64,000 nucleotides of DNA from positions 1-64,000 of the forward strand of contig NZ_JAGGLR010000019.1 of NCBI RefSeq assembly GCF_017874715.1, written 5' to 3'. Source of the DNA: Streptomyces iranensis (GTDB taxonomy: Bacteria; Actinomycetota; Actinomycetes; Streptomycetales; Streptomycetaceae). Of the stretch, positions 32,393 through 40,904 are shown in pieces; the first letter of the stretch is position 1, and every line of letters starts with the position of its first letter. The notes below the pieces were generated by a model that was given only the letters and a program-made list of their open reading frames with translations, had not been told where the DNA came from and did no database searches. The translations under genes and the position numbers were made by a program.

Positions 32393-35092
32393 GTGTCGTC
32401 CCTCGCGCTGTACCGCCGCTACCGCCCCGAGACCTTCGCGGAGGTCATCGGGCAGGAGCATGTCACCGGCCCGCTGCAGCAGGCGCTGCGCAACAACCGG
32501 GTCAACCACGCGTATCTCTTCAGCGGTCCCCGCGGGTGTGGCAAGACGACCAGTGCGCGCATCCTGGCCCGCTGTCTGAACTGTGAGAAGGGTCCCACCC
32601 CGGCGCCGTGCGGCGAGTGCCAGTCGTGTCAGGACCTCGCGCGGAACGGGCCGGGGTCGATCGATGTGATCGAGATCGACGCCGCGTCGCACGGTGGTGT
32701 GGACGACGCCCGTGAGCTGAGGGAGAAGGCGTTCTTCGGGCCCGCGTCCAGTCGCTACAAGATCTACATCATCGATGAGGCCCATATGGTCACCTCGGCG
32801 GGGTTCAACGCCCTGCTGAAGGTGGTCGAGGAGCCTCCGGAGCACCTCAAGTTCATCTTCGCGACCACCGAGCCGGAGAAGGTCATCGGCACGATCCGGT
32901 CGCGTACGCACCACTATCCGTTCCGCCTCGTGCCGCCCGGGACGCTCCGCGACTATCTGGGAGAGGTCTGCGGGCGCGAGGCGATTCCGATCGAGGACGG
33001 GGTGCTGCCGCTGGTGGTGCGGGCCGGGGCCGGGTCCGTGCGGGATTCGATGTCGGTGATGGACCAGCTGCTCGCGGGCGCGGCCGACGACGGCGTCACG
33101 TACGCCATGGCGACCTCGCTGCTCGGTTATACGGACGGCTCGCTGCTGGACTCGATCGTGGACGCCTTCGCGGCGAGCGACGGGGCGGCGGCGTTCGAGG
33201 TCGTCAACCGTGTGATCGAGGGGGGCAACGACCCTCGGCGATTCGTCGCCGATCTGCTGGAGCGGCTGCGCGATCTGGTGATCCTCGCCGCCGTGCCGGA
33301 CGCGGCGGAGAAGGGGCTCATCGACGCCCCGGTCGATGTGGTGGAGCGGATGCAGGCGCAGGCGTCGGTATTCGGCGGCGCCGAGCTGAGCCGCGCGGCG
33401 GACCTGGTCAATCAGGGTCTTACGGAGATGCGCGGCGCCACCTCGCCGCGGCTCCAGCTGGAGCTGATCTGCGCCCGGGTGCTACTGCCCGCCGCCTTCG
33501 ACGATGAGCGGTCCGTCCAGTCGCGGCTGGAGCGGCTGGAGCGCGGGGCCCTCGCGGGCGGCCTGGGCGGTGGAGCCGGTGCCGGTGGTGGTGTCGCCGG
33601 TGGTGTCGGCGGTGGTGGCGTTGGGGGACCCGGGCCCGCCATGGGGTACGTACCGGGGCCTGACGCTCACGCTCCCGTCGGTCCCCCCGCCGGTGGGCCG
33701 TCCGGTCCGGCCGCCGCGCGTGCGGCTATGACCGGGGGCGGGTCCGGTCAGGGGCAGGCCCCGGAGAGTGCAGGGAGTGGCGAGGCGCCCGGTGGATGGC
33801 CTGCCGGGGCGCGGCCCGCCGCGGACGGTGGCCAGGGCGGTGCCGCCGCGGGCAGTGGCCAGGGCGGTGCCGCAGACAGCGGTGTCGCAGAGAGTGGACA
33901 GCAGGGCGGTGCACCGGCCGCGGCCGCGCCCGCGGAGGACGGTGGCGGGCAGCGGCCCGGAGCGTGGCCGTCGGGTGCCCAGACCCCGGCCGCCGAGGGT
34001 GGCGGATCGCGGCCCGGAGCCTGGCCTGCCGCCTCCGCGCCCGGCTCCCAGGCTTCCGCTCCCGGTGGCGCGTCCGGTGCGTCCGGTGCGGGTGGTGCGG
34101 GTGGTGCGGGTGGTGCCTCTGGTGGTGGCGGTGGACAGGGCGCCGGGGCGCCCGTCCGGCAGCCCGGCGGCTGGCCCACGGCCACCGCGCCGGGGCAGGG
34201 TGGCGGCGCCTCCGCGCAGACACCCGCGGCGCCCTCCGCACCGACCACTCCGAGTGCCCCGACCACGCCTTCCGCCCCCGCCGCAGGCCCCGCGCCCTCC
34301 GCACCCGCGCCGGGCGCGCCGAGCATGGCGCAGGGCGCCGTCCAGGTGCGGCAGATGTGGCCGGACATCCTGGAGGCGGTCAAGAACCGCCGCCGCTTCA
34401 CCTGGATCCTGCTGAGTCAGAACGCGACGGTGTCCGGCTTCGACGGCACCACCCTCCAGCTCGGCTTCTCCAACGCGGGCGCGCGCGACAGCTTTGTGGG
34501 TGGCGGCAGCGAGGACGTCCTGCGGCAGGCGCTCCAGGACGCCATAGGGGTGCAGTGGCGGATCGAGGCGATCGTCGACCCCTCGGGCGGCGCCGGACAG
34601 CAGGGCGGCGGCCCAGGTGGTCCGGGCGGCTTCGGCGGCGCCGGTGGTCCTGGTGGTCCCGGCGGACAGGGCGGCCCTGGCGGCTACGGCGGAGGTAGTG
34701 GCAGTGGCAGTGGCAGTTACGGCGGAGGCGGTGCCGGTGGTGGAGGTGCCACCAGCGGTGGTGGCTTCGGCGGCGGAAGCGGCCCCGGCTCCGGTGGCGG
34801 TTTCGGCGGCGGTGGTCAGTCCACCCCGCCCCGCCAGTCCGCGCCCCGGCCCGCTCCCGCCTCCCCGTCTCCGGTCGCGCCCTCCGCGCCCTCCGCGCCG
34901 TCCGGCTCCGCGGACGTGGGCCCGCCCCCCGAGGCGGCGGCGTACCGGGAGTCCGAGCCGCCGCGGGTCTCGATCGAGGACGACATGCCGGCCGAGGACG
35001 ACCCGGATCTGGACGACACCGCGCTGAGCGGGCACGACCTGATCGTCCGCGAACTGGGTGCCACGGTGGTCGAGGAGATCGTCAACGAGTAG
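32393..35092 (+). CDS. dnaX: DNA polymerase III subunits gamma and tau
   Basis: DnaX is the ATPase of the clamp loader. The 899-aa protein starts at GTG 32393 (SSLALYRRYRPETFAEVIGQ). Walker A GPRGCGKTT is at 45-53, zinc-binding cysteines C64, C73, C76 and C79 follow, DEAH is the Walker B box (IIDEAHMV), and the sensor segment is FATTEPEKVIGTIRSRTH. After about residue 380 comes a long Gly/Ala/Pro linker, a tau-like domain (QMWPDILEAVKNRRRFTWIL, about 650-735), a second Gly-rich stretch and an acidic end. The low-complexity parts make it longer than most homologs. No ribosome site is visible. Confidence 0.95.
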   Translation: MSSLALYRRYRPETFAEVIGQEHVTGPLQQALRNNRVNHAYLFSGPRGCGKTTSARILARCLNCEKGPTPAPCGECQSCQDLARNGPGSIDVIEIDAASHGGVDDARELREKAFFGPASSRYKIYIIDEAHMVTSAGFNALLKVVEEPPEHLKFIFATTEPEKVIGTIRSRTHHYPFRLVPPGTLRDYLGEVCGREAIPIEDGVLPLVVRAGAGSVRDSMSVMDQLLAGAADDGVTYAMATSLLGYTDGSLLDSIVDAFAASDGAAAFEVVNRVIEGGNDPRRFVADLLERLRDLVILAAVPDAAEKGLIDAPVDVVERMQAQASVFGGAELSRAADLVNQGLTEMRGATSPRLQLELICARVLLPAAFDDERSVQSRLERLERGALAGGLGGGAGAGGGVAGGVGGGGVGGPGPAMGYVPGPDAHAPVGPPAGGPSGPAAARAAMTGGGSGQGQAPESAGSGEAPGGWPAGARPAADGGQGGAAAGSGQGGAADSGVAESGQQGGAPAAAAPAEDGGGQRPGAWPSGAQTPAAEGGGSRPGAWPAASAPGSQASAPGGASGASGAGGAGGAGGASGGGGGQGAGAPVRQPGGWPTATAPGQGGGASAQTPAAPSAPTTPSAPTTPSAPAAGPAPSAPAPGAPSMAQGAVQVRQMWPDILEAVKNRRRFTWILLSQNATVSGFDGTTLQLGFSNAGARDSFVGGGSEDVLRQALQDAIGVQWRIEAIVDPSGGAGQQGGGPGGPGGFGGAGGPGGPGGQGGPGGYGGGSGSGSGSYGGGGAGGGGATSGGGFGGGSGPGSGGGFGGGGQSTPPRQSAPRPAPASPSPVAPSAPSAPSGSADVGPPPEAAAYRESEPPRVSIEDDMPAEDDPDLDDTALSGHDLIVRELGATVVEEIVNE

Positions 35093-35221
35093 GAGGCGTG
35101 GGCCCCGCACCCGCGTCTCACGTCGCCGCGTCTCCTCCGTACGGCGTAGAGCAAGGCGCTCTGGGAGCACGTAGGCTCGGGCTATCGAAGAGAACGACTG
35201 TCGAGCGCCAGGAGCGAAGCC

Positions 35222-35557
35222 GTGATCCCCGGTGGTGGCCAGCCGAACATGCAGCAGTTGCTGCAGCAGGCTCAGAAGATGCAGCAGGATCTCGCCGCGG
35301 CCCAGGAGGAGCTGGCCCGCACCCACGTCGAGGGTTCCTCGGGCGGTGGCCTGGTGAAGGCGACCGTGACCGGTTCCGGTGAGTTGCAGGGCCTGGTCAT
35401 CGATCCCAAGGCCGTGGATCCTGAGGACACGGAGACCCTCGCGGATCTGGTCGTCGCGGCCGTCCGGGACGCCAACCACGTCGCGCAGGAGCTCCAGCAG
35501 CAGAAGCTCGGCCCGCTCGCCCAGGGGCTGGGCGGTATGCCCGGTCTCCCGTTCTGA
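35222..35557 (+). CDS. YbaB/EbfC-family nucleoid-associated protein
   Basis: The 111-aa protein opens MIPGGGQPNMQQLLQQAQKM, an amphipathic helix, followed by the YbaB core (GLVKATVTGSGELQGLVIDP) and a C-terminal helix rich in Gln. YbaB dimers bind DNA without strong sequence preference. The GTG at 35222 follows AGGAG. The order dnaX-ybaB-recR is conserved widely in bacteria and fits here. Confidence 0.93.
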   Translation: MIPGGGQPNMQQLLQQAQKMQQDLAAAQEELARTHVEGSSGGGLVKATVTGSGELQGLVIDPKAVDPEDTETLADLVVAAVRDANHVAQELQQQKLGPLAQGLGGMPGLPF

Positions 35558-35558
35558 C

Positions 35559-35646
35559 CTTCGGTTTCTCCGGGGTCTTCGGTTTCTCCGGGGTCTCGCG
35601 GCGACCGCGTAGGAGTCACGGCGACCGCGTAGGAGTCGCGGCGGCC
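35559..35646. repeat. two short direct repeats between ybaB and recR
   Basis: CTTCGGTTTCTCCGGGGT occurs twice in tandem (35559 and 35577). It is followed by two copies of a 20-bp unit (CGGCGACCGCGTAGGAG core) at 35596 and 35616. Confidence 0.85.
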
Positions 35647-35748
35647 CGGCCGCAAGAGCGTGACGCCCCCTGGCCGTGAGGGCACGGCGCAACCGAATAT
35701 TCATGTGAAGTACGGCCACCGCGTGTCGGCGCGAGATTGGATGAAGGC

Positions 35749-36348
35749 GTGTACGAGGGCGTGGTCCAGGACCTCATCGACGAGTTGGGCAGGCTGCCCG
35801 GCGTCGGTCCCAAGAGCGCGCAGCGGATCGCCTTCCACATCCTGCAGGCCGAGCCCACCGATGTCCGCCGTCTCGCGCAAGCGCTGACGCAGGTCAAGGA
35901 GAAGGTGCGGTTCTGTGCGGTCTGCGGGAACGTCGCCGAGGCCGAGCAGTGCCGCGTCTGCAAGGACCCCCGTCGCGACCCCGCGATCATCTGCGTGGTC
36001 GAGGAGCCGAAGGACGTTGTCGCGATCGAGCGGACTCGTGAGTTCCGGGGCCGCTATCACGTGCTCGGCGGGGCGATCAGCCCCATCGAGGGCGTGGGCC
36101 CGGACGATCTGCGGATCAGGGAGCTGCTGGCGCGGCTCGCGGACGGTACGGTCACCGAGCTCATCCTGGCCACCGATCCGAATCTGGAGGGCGAAGCCAC
36201 CGCCACGTACCTCGCGCGCATGATCAAGCCCATGGGTTTGAAGGTCACCCGCCTGGCCAGCGGCCTCCCTGTCGGTGGAGACCTGGAGTACGCCGACGAG
36301 GTCACGCTGGGTCGTGCCTTCGAAGGGAGAAGACTTCTCGATGTCTGA
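35749..36348 (+). CDS. recR: recombination protein RecR
   Basis: RecR acts with RecF and RecO to load RecA on gapped DNA. The 199-aa product has the helix-hairpin-helix segment LGRLPGVGPKSAQRIAFHIL, a four-Cys zinc finger (C56, C59, C68, C71), and a Toprim domain (ICVVEEPKDVVAIE, LATDPNLEGEATATYL). I chose GTG 35749, which gives the standard length; an upstream TTG adds four residues. The stop overlaps the next gene by 8 bp. Confidence 0.95.
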   Translation: MYEGVVQDLIDELGRLPGVGPKSAQRIAFHILQAEPTDVRRLAQALTQVKEKVRFCAVCGNVAEAEQCRVCKDPRRDPAIICVVEEPKDVVAIERTREFRGRYHVLGGAISPIEGVGPDDLRIRELLARLADGTVTELILATDPNLEGEATATYLARMIKPMGLKVTRLASGLPVGGDLEYADEVTLGRAFEGRRLLDV

Positions 36349-37006
36349 CGCAACGCTGCACGACGCCCACCCGGACCCGGACGACTTCGCGGTCCAGATC
36401 TCCGACCAGATCGAGAGCTTCATCGTCGCGGTCACCGAAGTCGCCAAGGGGGACGAGCCGGACAGCGCTGTGCCGTTCCTGCTGCTCGAGCTGTCGCAGC
36501 TGCTCCTCGCGGGCGGTCGGCTCGGCGCGCACGAGGACTTCGTCCCGGACGAGCGGTACGAACCGGATGTCGGCCCGGAGCCGGACGTCGACGAGCTGCG
36601 TGAGCGCTTCGCCCAGCTGCTGGAGCCGGTGGACATCTACTCGGAGGTCTTCGACCCGTACGTGCCGCGCAGCCAGCCCGTGGCCTGCCGGATCTCCGAC
36701 GACCTGGCCGGGATCATCACCGATCTGCGGCACGGGATGGCGCACTACCGCGAGGGCCGGATCAGCGAGGCGCTGTGGTGGTGGCAGTTCTCGTACCTCT
36801 CCAACTGGGGGACGACCGCCTCGGCGGCCCTGCGCGCGCTGCAGTCGCTCGTCGCGCACGTACGGCTGGACAGCCCGCTGGACGAGCTGGACGGCCTGGA
36901 CACGGACAGCAGCGCGGGCGGTGACGAGGAGCTCGCGGAGGAGGCCGGCCGGGTCATGGCGGCGGAGATCGCGGGACCGCTCGGGCTGCACTCGGGACCG
37001 CGCTGA
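36341..37006 (+). CDS. DUF5063-domain protein
   Basis: The 221-aa acidic protein overlaps the end of recR by 8 bp, so translation is coupled. The central part fits DUF5063: FLLLELSQLLLAGGRLGAHED, then LRERFAQLLEPVDIYSEVFDPY and ALWWWQFSYLSNWGTTA. GAAGGGAGAAG precedes ATG 36341. The family has no known activity. Its position after recR, conserved in actinomycetes as far as I recall, hints at a link to repair, but that is inference. Confidence 0.85.
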   Translation: MSDATLHDAHPDPDDFAVQISDQIESFIVAVTEVAKGDEPDSAVPFLLLELSQLLLAGGRLGAHEDFVPDERYEPDVGPEPDVDELRERFAQLLEPVDIYSEVFDPYVPRSQPVACRISDDLAGIITDLRHGMAHYREGRISEALWWWQFSYLSNWGTTASAALRALQSLVAHVRLDSPLDELDGLDTDSSAGGDEELAEEAGRVMAAEIAGPLGLHSGPR

Positions 37007-37062
37007 GGAGCGCTTGAGACGGCCGCGGGGCGGGCCTGCGAGACGGTCCGCGGGGCGGGCCC

Positions 37063-37170
37063 GCGAGATGCCCCGCGAGACGCTCGGCGACACGGTCCGC
37101 GAGATGCCCCGCGAGACGCTCGGCGACACGCTCCGCGAGATGCCCCGCGACACGGTCCGCGAGACGTCCC
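37063..37170. repeat. 36-bp tandem repeat
   Basis: Two full 36-bp units (37063-37098 and 37099-37134; opening GCGAGATGCCCCGCGAGACG) are followed by a 24-bp shortened unit and a degenerate one. This is in the 450-bp gap between the DUF5063 gene and ask. Confidence 0.85.
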
Positions 37171-37292
37171 GCGAGCGGCCCGCCGGATGCCGCCGGACGG
37201 CCCGCCAGGCCGTCCGATCCTGTGAGCTGGGTTACGTTCCCGTGTGCTTCGGCGGTAAGCGGGCAGGGTTCGTCGCTGAGCGGGTGGGAGGG

Positions 37293-37352
37293 ATGCGGGA
37301 ATCTCGCGTGTGCGTGGATGTTGCGCCGTGTGATGCCCCTGGTCTCCCCTGA
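37293..37352 (+). CDS. possible 19-codon leader peptide upstream of ask
   Basis: ATG 37293 directly after GGGAGGG opens a frame for MRESRVCVDVAPCDAPGLP and then TGA. Ribosome-site spacing is very short. Two Cys and the -VDV-AP- pattern faintly resemble short leader peptides of actinobacteria. The best ask promoter candidate lies downstream of it, which weakens a role in attenuation. Confidence 0.2.
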   Translation: MRESRVCVDVAPCDAPGLP

Positions 37353-37413
37353 TCACTTTGTGAGGCATTCGTCTCGCTATGTGATATCGGGAGGGCATAT
37401 TCCGGCCGCTCGT

Positions 37414-37419
37414 TAGACT
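37414..37419 (+). promoter_or_regulatory. candidate -10 of ask-asd
   Basis: TAGACT matches TAnnnT and lies 38 bp before the ask GTG start, leaving room for a normal leader with GAGGAG. No good -35 is visible. Confidence 0.35.
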
Positions 37420-37456
37420 GAGCCGACCGCATTATTGAGAGCTGCGAGGAGCGCAC

Positions 37457-38737
37457 GTGGGCCTTGTCGTGCAGAAGTACGGAGGCTCCTCCGTTGCCGA
37501 TGCCGAAGGCATCAAGCGGGTCGCCAAGCGAATCGTGGAAGCCAAGAAGAACGGCCACCAGGTGGTCGTCGTGGTCTCCGCGATGGGCGACACGACGGAC
37601 GAGCTGATCGATCTCGCCGAGCAGGTATCCCCGATTCCTACTGGGCGCGAGTTCGACATGCTGCTGACCGCGGGAGAGCGGATCTCCATGGCCTTGCTGG
37701 CGATGGCGATCAAAAACCTCGGTCACGAGGCGCTGTCGTTCACCGGCAGCCAGGCGGGAGTCATCACCGACGCGGTTCACAACAAAGCACGGATCATCGA
37801 TGTCACACCGGGCCGCATCCGTGACGCGCTCGAACTCGGCGCGGTCGCGATCGTCGCGGGCTTCCAGGGTGTGTCCCAGGAGAGCAAGGACATCACCACC
37901 CTCGGCCGGGGCGGTTCCGACACCACCGCGGTCGCGCTGGCCGCGGCCCTGGACGCCGAGGTGTGCGAGATCTACACCGACGTGGACGGCGTGTTCACCG
38001 CCGATCCGCGCGTGGTGAAGAAGGCTCGCAAGATCAACGAGATTCCGTACGAGGACATGCTGGAGCTCGCCGCGAGCGGTTCCAAGGTGCTGCACCTGCG
38101 CTGTGTGGAGTACGCGCGCCGGTACACCATCCCCATTCACGTACGGTCGTCTTTCTCCGGCCACCAGGGCACCTGGGTGCGCAACCGGCCGGAAGCGGGA
38201 GAAGGAGAAGAAGGCATGGAGCAGGCGATCATCTCCGGAGTCGCGCACGACACATCCGAGGCCAAGGTCACGGTCGTCGGGGTGCCGGACAAGCCGGGTG
38301 AGGCCGCGGCCATCTTCCGCACCATCTCCGACGCCGAGATCAACATCGACATGGTGGTGCAGAACGTCTCCGCCGCGTCGACCGGGCTGACCGACATCTC
38401 CTTCACGCTGCCGAAGACGGACGGCCACCGGGCGATGGAGGCGCTGACCAAGGCGAAGTCGCTGATCGGCTTCGACTCGCTGCGCTACGACGACCAGATC
38501 GCCAAGATCTCCCTGATCGGTGCCGGTATGCGCACCAACCCGGGGGTCACCGCGGCCTTCTTCGAGGCGCTGTCGAACGCCGGGGTCAACATCGAGCTGA
38601 TCTCGACCTCCGAGATCCGCATCTCGGTCGTCACCCGCGCCGACGATGTGAAGGACGCGGTCGTGGCCGTGCACAGCGCCTTCGGCCTGGACAGCGAGAC
38701 CGACGAAGCGGTGGTCTACGGAGGGACCGGACGATGA
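37457..38737 (+). CDS. ask: aspartate kinase (alpha subunit, with internal beta start)
   Basis: Aspartate kinase phosphorylates L-aspartate, the first step to lysine, threonine, methionine and diaminopimelate. The 426-aa product begins LVVQKYGGSSVADAEGIKRV (ATP/aspartate site), has TTLGRGGSDTTAVALAAAL and two C-terminal ACT domains (VTVVGVPDKPGEAAAIFR and ISLIGAGMRTNPGVTAAFF), the site of lysine/threonine feedback. GAGGAG precedes GTG 37457. An internal ATG at codon 254 has its own ribosome site. The stop overlaps the asd start (ATGA). Confidence 0.96.
   Translation: MGLVVQKYGGSSVADAEGIKRVAKRIVEAKKNGHQVVVVVSAMGDTTDELIDLAEQVSPIPTGREFDMLLTAGERISMALLAMAIKNLGHEALSFTGSQAGVITDAVHNKARIIDVTPGRIRDALELGAVAIVAGFQGVSQESKDITTLGRGGSDTTAVALAAALDAEVCEIYTDVDGVFTADPRVVKKARKINEIPYEDMLELAASGSKVLHLRCVEYARRYTIPIHVRSSFSGHQGTWVRNRPEAGEGEEGMEQAIISGVAHDTSEAKVTVVGVPDKPGEAAAIFRTISDAEINIDMVVQNVSAASTGLTDISFTLPKTDGHRAMEALTKAKSLIGFDSLRYDDQIAKISLIGAGMRTNPGVTAAFFEALSNAGVNIELISTSEIRISVVTRADDVKDAVVAVHSAFGLDSETDEAVVYGGTGR
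38216..38737 (+). CDS. aspartate kinase beta subunit (internal in-frame start)
   Basis: Within ask, GAGAAGGAGAAGAAGG precedes ATG 38216, which opens the same frame at MEQAIISGVAHD and would make a 173-aa protein containing only the two ACT domains. In Corynebacterium, Mycobacterium and Bacillus the regulatory beta subunit of the alpha2beta2 enzyme is made this way. The ribosome-binding sequence is stronger than for most genes here. Confidence 0.65.
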   Translation: MEQAIISGVAHDTSEAKVTVVGVPDKPGEAAAIFRTISDAEINIDMVVQNVSAASTGLTDISFTLPKTDGHRAMEALTKAKSLIGFDSLRYDDQIAKISLIGAGMRTNPGVTAAFFEALSNAGVNIELISTSEIRISVVTRADDVKDAVVAVHSAFGLDSETDEAVVYGGTGR

Positions 38738-39825
38738 CCGGCCATGGCGGTGCCGGCGGTGGCGACAAGCCCACCCTCGCGGTCGTCGGGGCCACCGGCG
38801 CGGTCGGCACCGTCATGCTCTCGATCCTCTCCGAGCGCGCCGACATCTGGGGCGAGATCCGGCTGATCGCCTCGCCCCGCTCGGCCGGCCGGAAGCTGAC
38901 CGTCCGGGGTGAGCAGGTCGAGGTCGTCGCGCTGGGCGAGGAGGCGTTCGAGGGCGTCGACGTCGCGATGTTCGACGTCCCCGACGAGGTCTCGGCGCAG
39001 TGGGCGCCCATCGCGGCGAGCAAGGGCGCGGTGGCCGTCGACAACTCCGGCGCCTTCCGGATGGACCCCGATGTCCCCTTGGTGGTGCCGGAGGTGAACG
39101 CGCACGCGGCCCGGGTCCGCCCGCGCGGCATCATCGCCAACCCCAACTGCACCACCCTGTCGATGATCGTCGCGATGGGCGCGCTGCATGCCGAGTTCGG
39201 GCTGAGCGAGCTGATCGTCTCCTCGTACCAGGCGGTCTCCGGCGCGGGCAAGGAAGGCATCGACGCCCTGCGCGAGCAGATCGCGCTGGTCGCCGGTACG
39301 GAGCTGGGCACCCACCCGGGCGACGTACGGCGGGCGGTGGGCGACACCGGGCCGTTCCCGGCGCCGATGGCGCTCAATGTGGTGCCGTTCGCCGGTTCGC
39401 TCAAGGAGGACGGCTGGTCCTCCGAGGAGCTCAAGGTGCGGAACGAGTCCCGCAAGATCCTGGGGCTGCCGGAGCTGAGGGTCACCGCGACCTGTGTACG
39501 GGTGCCCGTGATCACCACGCATTCGCTGGCCGTGCACGCGCGGTTCGAGAACGAAGTGACGGTCGAGGCGGCGCACGAGATCCTGGCGGGCGCCCCCGGG
39601 GTGGTGCTGTGCGACAACCCGGCGGAGGGCGAGTTCCCGACGCCCGCCGACGCCGTGGGCACCGACCCCACCTGGGTCGGCCGGGTGCGGCGGTCGCTGG
39701 ACGATCCGAAGGCGCTGGAGCTGTTCGTCTGCGGCGACAACCTGCGCAAGGGCGCGGCGCTGAACACAGCGCAGATCGCGGAGGTCGTCGCGGCCGAGCT
39801 GGCGGGCGGGACTGCCGCGCGGTGA
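38734..39825 (+). CDS. asd: aspartate-semialdehyde dehydrogenase
   Basis: Asd reduces aspartyl phosphate to aspartate semialdehyde with NADPH. The 363-aa enzyme shows the Rossmann motif VVGATGAVGTVM (18-29), the catalytic Cys139 in ANPNCTT, QAVSGAGKEG, and the substrate-binding segment RVPVITTHSLAVH. Start ATG 38734 overlaps the ask stop, so both enzymes are translated together. Length is near the usual 340-360; the extra is a Gly-rich N-terminus. Confidence 0.96.
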   Translation: MTGHGGAGGGDKPTLAVVGATGAVGTVMLSILSERADIWGEIRLIASPRSAGRKLTVRGEQVEVVALGEEAFEGVDVAMFDVPDEVSAQWAPIAASKGAVAVDNSGAFRMDPDVPLVVPEVNAHAARVRPRGIIANPNCTTLSMIVAMGALHAEFGLSELIVSSYQAVSGAGKEGIDALREQIALVAGTELGTHPGDVRRAVGDTGPFPAPMALNVVPFAGSLKEDGWSSEELKVRNESRKILGLPELRVTATCVRVPVITTHSLAVHARFENEVTVEAAHEILAGAPGVVLCDNPAEGEFPTPADAVGTDPTWVGRVRRSLDDPKALELFVCGDNLRKGAALNTAQIAEVVAAELAGGTAAR

Positions 39826-39838
39826 CCCAGGGCCCGCC

Positions 39839-39910
39839 ACTGGGTAACCCGCGAGTGGGTAACCCGTGGCTGGGTTAGCCCGTGACTGGGTTAGCCCTTC
39901 ACTGGGTTAA
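39839..39910. repeat. 15-16-bp tandem repeat after asd
   Basis: Five head-to-tail units of ACTGGGTTAGCCCGTG and close variants (GTAACCC or GTTAGCCC) lie just downstream of asd. Each unit can form a tiny GGGTTAGCCC-type pairing. Confidence 0.85.
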
Positions 39911-40071
39911 GGGGGGCCGGGCCGTCGTAGGAGGGGCCGGGGCGCCGTAACGTGAGCGATCGTCTTAAAGTGACGTTTCACCAGTGCGTCGTCCGGCAGA
40001 TTGTGAATATCCTGTGTGCGTGTCACTGGCCTGGACCAGCTGAGCTGGGCCGTTGATGTGATCGACGTATT

Positions 40072-40110
40072 CGCTCCCCGCTCGCTGCAACCGGCAGTGG
40101 GCGGGGAGCG
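40072..40110 (+). terminator. hairpin with T-rich tail between asd and sigma gene
   Basis: CGCTCCCCGC pairs with GCGGGGAGCG, with a 19-nt loop, and TCTTT follows. It is either the asd terminator or an attenuator in the sigma leader. Confidence 0.6.
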
Positions 40111-40250
40111 TCTTTCCAGCCGCCCCGCAGTGGGCACTGGGATAACTGGGGCATTGGGGAAGAGTTGGTGCGCATGGGGGCATTCAACGCATCGTCAAAA
40201 GCGGTGCCTCACGCGTACAACCCTGACAGGGGGCGGCGTGTCCAACAAGC

Positions 40251-40904
40251 GTGGCAGAGGTATTCGGCATCGCAACGGTTCCAGGGCATGGCGGCGTGGC
40301 AGTACGCCCCCCGCGTGCCCCAGGTGGCATGCCGGTGATCGCGCCATGGCCGACGGCCCGCCCCGCGCAGATCACAACAGGGCGCGAGGACACTGACGAC
40401 GCGATGGCAGCGGGCACCACAGTCGATCACCTCACCGAGACCTACCGCGCCCATTACCGGTCGCTGCTCGGTCTCGCCGCGCTCCTGCTCGACGACACCG
40501 CGTCCTGCGAGGACGTCGTGCAGGAAGCGTTCATCCGTGTGCACTCGGCGCGCAAGAGAGTCCGGGATCCCGAGAAGACCCTCGCCTATCTGCGGCAGAC
40601 GGTCGTCAATCTCTCCCGCTCCGCGCTGCGTCGGCGCATCCTCGGGCTGAAGCTGCTCTCCAAGCCGATGCCCGATATGGCCAGTGCCGAGGAGGGGGCG
40701 TACGAACAGCTGGAACGCGATCAACTGATCAAGGCGATGAGGGGACTTCAGCGCCGTCAGCGCGAGGTTCTCGTGCTGCGCTACTTCGCCGATATGACCG
40801 AGGCCCAGGTGGCCGAGACGCTGGGCATTTCGCTCGGCTCGGTCAAGGCGTACGGCTCGCGCGGCATCGCGGCGCTCCGCGTCGCCATGGAGGCTCCGGC
40901 ATGA
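40251..40904 (+). CDS. ECF (SigE-family) RNA polymerase sigma factor
   Basis: The 217-aa protein has a disordered start, then sigma region 2 (YRAHYRSLLGLAALLLDD, EDVVQEAFIRVH) and region 4 (LRGLQ-type QRRQREVLVLRYFADM, AQVAETLGISLGSVKAYGSRG). The start is taken as GTG 40251; TGG-poor spacing to a ribosome site leaves it uncertain, and a start near residue 50 (AMAAGTTVDHLTE) is possible. Its stop overlaps the start of the membrane protein gene (ATGA), which probably encodes the sensor or anti-sigma partner. Confidence 0.88.
   Translation: MAEVFGIATVPGHGGVAVRPPRAPGGMPVIAPWPTARPAQITTGREDTDDAMAAGTTVDHLTETYRAHYRSLLGLAALLLDDTASCEDVVQEAFIRVHSARKRVRDPEKTLAYLRQTVVNLSRSALRRRILGLKLLSKPMPDMASAEEGAYEQLERDQLIKAMRGLQRRQREVLVLRYFADMTEAQVAETLGISLGSVKAYGSRGIAALRVAMEAPA

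Noticed and set aside
37435..37824. Plus-strand frame overlapping the start of ask in another frame
   Set aside because: It is an out-of-frame shadow of ask with an Arg-rich composition.
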